Shown here: positions 60,418-64,000 of the stretch, one piece after another
Numbering within the stretch: the stretch's first letter is position 1
How the letters are laid out: each line of letters opens with the position of its first letter
Source of the DNA: Streptomyces sp. NBC_01351
GTDB lineage: Bacteria; Actinomycetota; Actinomycetes; Streptomycetales; Streptomycetaceae
Direction: 5' to 3'
Assembly (NCBI RefSeq): GCF_036237315.1
Contig: NZ_CP108356.1
Span: 6,019,501-6,083,500, forward strand
DNA length: 64,000 nucleotides
Notes under the pieces: model-generated
Seen by the model: only the letters and a program-made list of their open reading frames with translations
What the model was told of the DNA's origin: nothing
The model's database searches: none
Translations under genes and position numbers: made by a program

Positions 60418-61779
60418 GTGGAGCCAGCAAGCGGCGCTGAGCCGGCCGACGCGGCCGGCGACGCCGCCGAGGTGCTCGACCGCCCGCTGCCGGAAGGCGT
60501 GCGGCGCCGGGTCGTCGCGCTCGTCTCGGACGCCTTCGGCGGACTGACGGTCGCGGACCTGCCGGCGCAGCTGCGCCAGTACGCCCGTTTCACCCCGACG
60601 CGGCGGGCCAAGTTCGCCGGCAACGCCATGGCCGCGGCCGTCGAGACCGACGGCGTGTTCCGCAGCCGGGTCGCCGAGAAGCTGCGCGAGGCGCAGGCCG
60701 ACCTGGCCGCGGCGCTGGAGTCCGGCGCGCCGCCCGCCGCCGCGGATCCGCTGGACGTGGCGGCCGCCGCGTACGTGCTGCGGCCGGTCGGCTGGGTCAA
60801 GCTGGTCGCCGCCGCCGGCGAGGAGGCGCAGCGCGCCGACGCCGAGCGGGTGGGCGAGGAGACCCGGCGCGAGCTGGACCGGCTCCGCGAGGAGCTGGCC
60901 CACGTACGGGACCTGCAGCGCACCGGGGGCGAGCAGGTGCGGGCCGAGCTGGAGGCCGCCCGCAAGGAAGCCGAATCGCTTCACCGCAAGCTGCGCAGCG
61001 CGCTCAGCGACGTCAAGCGCGGCGAGGCCGCCCTGCGCAAGGTGAACGCCGAGATCGACGGGATCCGCGGGGACGCGGCCGCCCGTGTGGCCACCGCCGA
61101 GAGCGAGAGCCGGCGGCTCAAGTCCCGCCTCGCGGAGGTGGAAACCGCGCTGGAGACCTCGCGCCGGGCCACCCGCGAGGGACGCAGCATCGAGGACATG
61201 CGGCTGCGGCTGCTGCTGGACACCGTGCTGGACGCGGCCCAGGGGCTGCGCCGCGAGCTGGCGCTGCCGCCGGTCAACACCCGCCCGGCGGACACCGTGG
61301 ACGCGGTGGAGCCGGGCCGGATGACACCGAAGGACATCGCGGCGCGCGCCCTGTCGGAGACCGATCCGGCGCTGTTGGACCAGCTGTTGGCGCTGCCCCA
61401 GGCCCATCTGGTGGTCGACGGCTACAACGTGACGAAGACCGGCTATCCGACGATGCCGCTGGAGAAGCAGCGGCTGCGGCTGCTGGGCGGGCTGTCGATG
61501 CTCGCCGCGCAGACGGGCGCCGAGATGACGTGCGTCTTCGACGGGGCGGAGCTGGCGGCCCCGGTGCTGCTCGCGCCGCCGCGCGGGGTGCGGGTGCTGT
61601 TCTCCAAGGCCGGGGTGACGGCGGACGAGCTGATCCGCCAGCTGGTGCGCGCGGAGCCGCCCGGCCGTCCGGTGGTCGTGGTCTCCACGGACCGGGAGGT
61701 CGCCGACGGCGTGGCCAAGGCCGGGGCGCGACCGGTGACGTCCGCCTTGCTGCTGAAGCGGCTTTCGCGCGTTTCGTAA
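60418..61779 (+). CDS. Coiled-coil protein with C-terminal NYN (YacP-like) nuclease domain
   Basis: 453 residues. A helical N-terminal domain (about 20-140, PTRRAKFAGNAMAAAVETDG) is followed by a long coiled coil (about 145-265) and an NYN domain (about 325-453) with LVVDGYNVTKTG (Asp334), TCVFDGAE and STDREVADGV as the acidic PIN-like metal site. Related YacP/Rae1 proteins cleave mRNA on the ribosome; this one has large added N-terminal parts, so it may act in an RNA-binding complex. GTG start. Confidence 0.87.
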   Translation: MEPASGAEPADAAGDAAEVLDRPLPEGVRRRVVALVSDAFGGLTVADLPAQLRQYARFTPTRRAKFAGNAMAAAVETDGVFRSRVAEKLREAQADLAAALESGAPPAAADPLDVAAAAYVLRPVGWVKLVAAAGEEAQRADAERVGEETRRELDRLREELAHVRDLQRTGGEQVRAELEAARKEAESLHRKLRSALSDVKRGEAALRKVNAEIDGIRGDAAARVATAESESRRLKSRLAEVETALETSRRATREGRSIEDMRLRLLLDTVLDAAQGLRRELALPPVNTRPADTVDAVEPGRMTPKDIAARALSETDPALLDQLLALPQAHLVVDGYNVTKTGYPTMPLEKQRLRLLGGLSMLAAQTGAEMTCVFDGAELAAPVLLAPPRGVRVLFSKAGVTADELIRQLVRAEPPGRPVVVVSTDREVADGVAKAGARPVTSALLLKRLSRVS

Positions 61780-61954
61780 CTCCTGGCCCGAATGCCGGAA
61801 TTGGCAGGGGGTGTGGGGGACGTACGGTCAAGTGCCCTGCACGGAGCGTGCGCTGTAGGTAAAGAAGCTGGTCGGAGACCAAGTTTTTTCGCGACGGGAT
61901 TTGAACTGATCACAGCGAGGTCACTAAGGTCTGTTCAAACCTTCGTGCGGTAGA

Positions 61955-61971
61955 TCACTCATTCGGAGTGA
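61955..61971 (+). promoter_or_regulatory. Small inverted repeat upstream of the NlpC/P60 gene
   Basis: TCACTC-ATTCG-GAGTGA in the 261-base gap before 62041. A little upstream, GATCAC and GTCAC recur 11 bases apart (near 61912-61926), similar to the direct-repeat sites bound by MtrA in front of cell-wall hydrolase genes. I did not find a recognisable riboswitch here. Confidence 0.35.
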
Positions 61972-62040
61972 CAGGCGGAGGTGCTGCCGAGCCTGAGTAC
62001 CTCGTTCTTCGGCGGCTCTAGGAAGAAGGAGCTCGCCTTC

Positions 62041-63069
62041 GTGGCGTCCCACCGTCGACCCAAGCAGCCGACCCGCGCTCGTGTGACCGTACTGACCGCC
62101 ACAGCGGCCGCGGCCGTGGTGCTCTCCGCCCAGGGCGCCTCCGCCGCCCCGGCGAAGCCGAGCAAGGACGAGGTCAAGTCCCAGGTCGACAAGCTCTACG
62201 AAGAGGCGGAGCAGGCCACCGAGAAGTTCAACGGGGCCAAGGAGCGCCAGGAGAAGCTCGAAAAGGAGATCGGGCACCTCCAGGACCAGGTCGCGCGCGG
62301 CCAGGGCGACGTCAACGAACTGCGCAGCACGCTCGGTTCGATGGCCAGCGCCCAGTACCGCAGCGGCGGCATCGACCCCTCCCTCGCCCTCCTCCTCTCC
62401 GAGGACCCCGACAGCTACCTCGACAAGGCCTCCTCCCTGGAGCACCTGAGCGGCAAGCAGGTCGAGTCGGTCCAGCGGATCCAGGCCAAGCAGCGCACCC
62501 TCGCGCAGCAGCGCCAGGAGGCCGCGACCAAGCTCGCCGACCTGGACGCCACCCGCAAGGAGCTCGGCGAGAAGAAGAAGGTCTCGCAGGAGAAGCTCGC
62601 CGAGGCCCAGGCCCTGCTCAACACCCTGACCGCGCAGGAGCGCGCCGCGCTCAAGGACGAGGAGTCCCGCGCCAGCCGCGCCGACAGCAGCCGCGTCGAC
62701 CTCGGCAACGTCAGCGCCTCCGGCCGCGCCGGCGCCGCGCTCAACGCCGCCAAGACCAAGCTCGGCAGCGCCTACATATCCGGCGCCGAGGGCCCCAGCG
62801 CCTTCGACTGCTCGGGTCTGACCCAGTGGGCGTACAAGCAGGCCGGCGTCAACATCAGCCGCACCACCTACACCCAGGCCAACGACGGCACGCGCATCAG
62901 CCGCAGCCAGCTCCAGCCCGGTGACCTGGTCTTCTTCTACAACGACCTGCACCACGTGGGCCTGTACGCGGGCAACAACATGACGCTGCACGCCTCCAAC
63001 CCGCGCGGCGGCGTCAAGTACGAATCCGTGGACAACATGCCGTTCATGTTCGGCGTCCGCATCAGCTGA
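62041..63069 (+). CDS. Secreted NlpC/P60 peptidoglycan hydrolase with coiled coil
   Basis: 342 residues. Signal peptide (VASHRRPKQPTRARVTVLT.., cleavage near ASAAP at about 38), a long coiled coil (about 45-225), then the NlpC/P60 domain with Cys257 in FDCSGLTQW, His305 in HHVGLYAG and a downstream Asn. This is the RipA/CwlO type of D,L-endopeptidase that cuts stem peptides during growth and septation; the coiled coil is where FtsEX-type activators bind. The GTG at 62041 has AGGAG eight bases upstream. Confidence 0.93.
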   Translation: MASHRRPKQPTRARVTVLTATAAAAVVLSAQGASAAPAKPSKDEVKSQVDKLYEEAEQATEKFNGAKERQEKLEKEIGHLQDQVARGQGDVNELRSTLGSMASAQYRSGGIDPSLALLLSEDPDSYLDKASSLEHLSGKQVESVQRIQAKQRTLAQQRQEAATKLADLDATRKELGEKKKVSQEKLAEAQALLNTLTAQERAALKDEESRASRADSSRVDLGNVSASGRAGAALNAAKTKLGSAYISGAEGPSAFDCSGLTQWAYKQAGVNISRTTYTQANDGTRISRSQLQPGDLVFFYNDLHHVGLYAGNNMTLHASNPRGGVKYESVDNMPFMFGVRIS

Positions 63070-63353
63070 GCCTTCGGAGTCCCTGGCGCCTCTGGGGCCC
63101 CTCGGACCGCTGCAACCTCTCCCGTCACAGGACGCGCCGTACACCGCCCATCCGGGGGAATTACCAGCGCGCGCTCTGACCACACGCCCCGCCGGTGACC
63201 TGCGTCTCCGGTGGGGCGTCGCTGTGCGTGCCCTCCGGCGGTCGTTGGCCGGTGCCCGGTGGCGCGGCTACTGTCTGCCAGCGCGGAACCCGGCACACGG
63301 CCGCCCACGGAGGGCGGACCCGGGCCCCGCGCAGCGGAAGGGAGCGGTCTCAC

Positions 63354-64000
63354 GTGGCGTCCCATCGCCGGACCGGGCCTAGCGCCCTTGACCGGAACAC
63401 GAAGGTCACCGTCCTCACCGCCGCAGCGGCCGGCGCCGCCGTCGTCATGACGGGGGCACCCGCGGGCGCGGCGCCCGGTCTCCCGCACGACCCGGCCGCG
63501 GGCGCCCGCGCCCAGGTCGACAGGCTCTTCGAGGAGGCCGAGCAGGCCACCGAACGCTTCAACGAGGCCGGCGAGAAGGCCGACCGGCTGCGCGCCGAGA
63601 TCAGCCGGGCCCAGGACGCGGTGGCCCGCGGCCAGGAACGCGTCAACACCATGCGCGGCGTCCTCGGCACCTTCGCCGGAGCCCAGTACCGGGCCGGAGG
63701 CATCGACCCCTCCCTCGCGCTGATGCTCGCCGAGGACCCCGACGCCTACCTCGAACAGGCCGCCGCCCTGGACCGGCTGACCGGGCGCCAGGCCCGCCAC
63801 CTCGACGAACTCCGCGAGGAGCAGCGCCGGCTCGGCCAGGAGCGCCAAGTGGCCTCCCGCAAGCTCGCCGAACTCGAAGCCCTGCGCTCCGACGTGGCCA
63901 CCCACAAGAGGTCCGTCACCGCGAAGCTCGCCGCCGCCCGGCGGCTCCTCAACGCCATGCCCACGGAGGAGCGGGCCGACTTCGAGCGGGCCTCGCGCTC
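63354..64000 (+). CDS. Second NlpC/P60-type hydrolase, cut by the window end
   Basis: At least 215 residues, open to the window edge. It begins VASHRR as its upstream neighbour does, then a signal peptide (VTVLTAAAAGAAVV) and the same coiled coil (VDRLFEEAEQATERFNEAGEKADRLRAEI; QYRAGGIDPSLALML). The NlpC/P60 catalytic domain should lie beyond base 64000. It is a tandem paralogue of the previous gene with a 284-base gap and its own promoter; that gap shows no ORF. Confidence 0.85.
   Translation, partial: MASHRRTGPSALDRNTKVTVLTAAAAGAAVVMTGAPAGAAPGLPHDPAAGARAQVDRLFEEAEQATERFNEAGEKADRLRAEISRAQDAVARGQERVNTMRGVLGTFAGAQYRAGGIDPSLALMLAEDPDAYLEQAAALDRLTGRQARHLDELREEQRRLGQERQVASRKLAELEALRSDVATHKRSVTAKLAAARRLLNAMPTEERADFERASR

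Noticed and set aside
61860..61980. Possible ydaO (cyclic di-AMP) riboswitch before the NlpC/P60 gene
   Set aside because: Such RNAs precede some cell-wall hydrolase genes in actinobacteria, but the conserved core is not visible here.

Overview
The window looks like a core-chromosome segment of a Streptomyces. Base composition and third codon positions are very GC-rich, many genes start with GTG, there is an actinobacterial SAM-IV riboswitch, and the gene order (PDH/ODH genes, pepA, cobalamin genes, pspA, nadA, erpA, adenosine kinase, cta/qcr respiratory genes, trpD, rhomboid, NlpC/P60) is the one I know from the Streptomyces chromosome arm-proximal core. I saw no tRNA, rRNA, CRISPR array, prophage or intact insertion sequence.

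Layout. 1-9.6 kb: a DUF4240 gene, then central carbon metabolism on the minus strand (lpdA-sucB/aceF, a GntR regulator, aceE) and leucyl aminopeptidase pepA. 9.9-17.1 kb: an exopolysaccharide locus on the plus strand. It holds a secreted Agd3-like (CE18-type) polysaccharide deacetylase, a PelF-type glycosyltransferase, a multi-pass membrane protein, a spherulin-4/Sph3-like (GH135) protein and a lipoprotein GH114 endo-polygalactosaminidase; the last four overlap stop to start. It resembles bacterial Pel and fungal galactosaminogalactan loci. 17.3-31.3 kb: a histidine kinase, a DUF2156 (MprF-like) gene with a small membrane partner, the late cobalamin genes cobT, cobU and cobS scattered among an EamA transporter, a methyltransferase, DUF3043, pspA/pspAA and a GT2 gene. 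31.3-35.3 kb: a LuxR-type response regulator and an RND permease.

35.4-38.1 kb, minus strand: a two-gene module, probably the most unusual item here. A small EACC1-like protein overlaps a 774-residue protein whose N-terminal third is a caspase-like (C14) protease with a His/Cys dyad and whose remaining ~500 residues follow the whole GroEL/Hsp60 chaperonin chain, with altered ATP-site motifs. 38.2-44.6 kb: nadA and erpA (divergent, with a tandem operator-like pair between), a membrane-anchored unknown, adenosine kinase, and a cysteine desulfurase fused to a TusA domain.

44.9-54.2 kb: the aerobic respiratory supercomplex, ctaC-ctaD-ctaF and ctaE-qcrC-qcrA-qcrB, with an L,D-transpeptidase and a degenerate receiver-domain gene between the two blocks. 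54.4-64 kb: trpD, a SAM-IV riboswitch and a class-V PLP enzyme, a tandem pair of paralogous unknown genes, a MITE-like inverted-repeat element, an Lrp-type effector-domain protein overlapping a rhomboid protease, a zinc-ribbon protein, a coiled-coil NYN-domain protein, and two tandem NlpC/P60 hydrolase genes, the second cut by the window edge.
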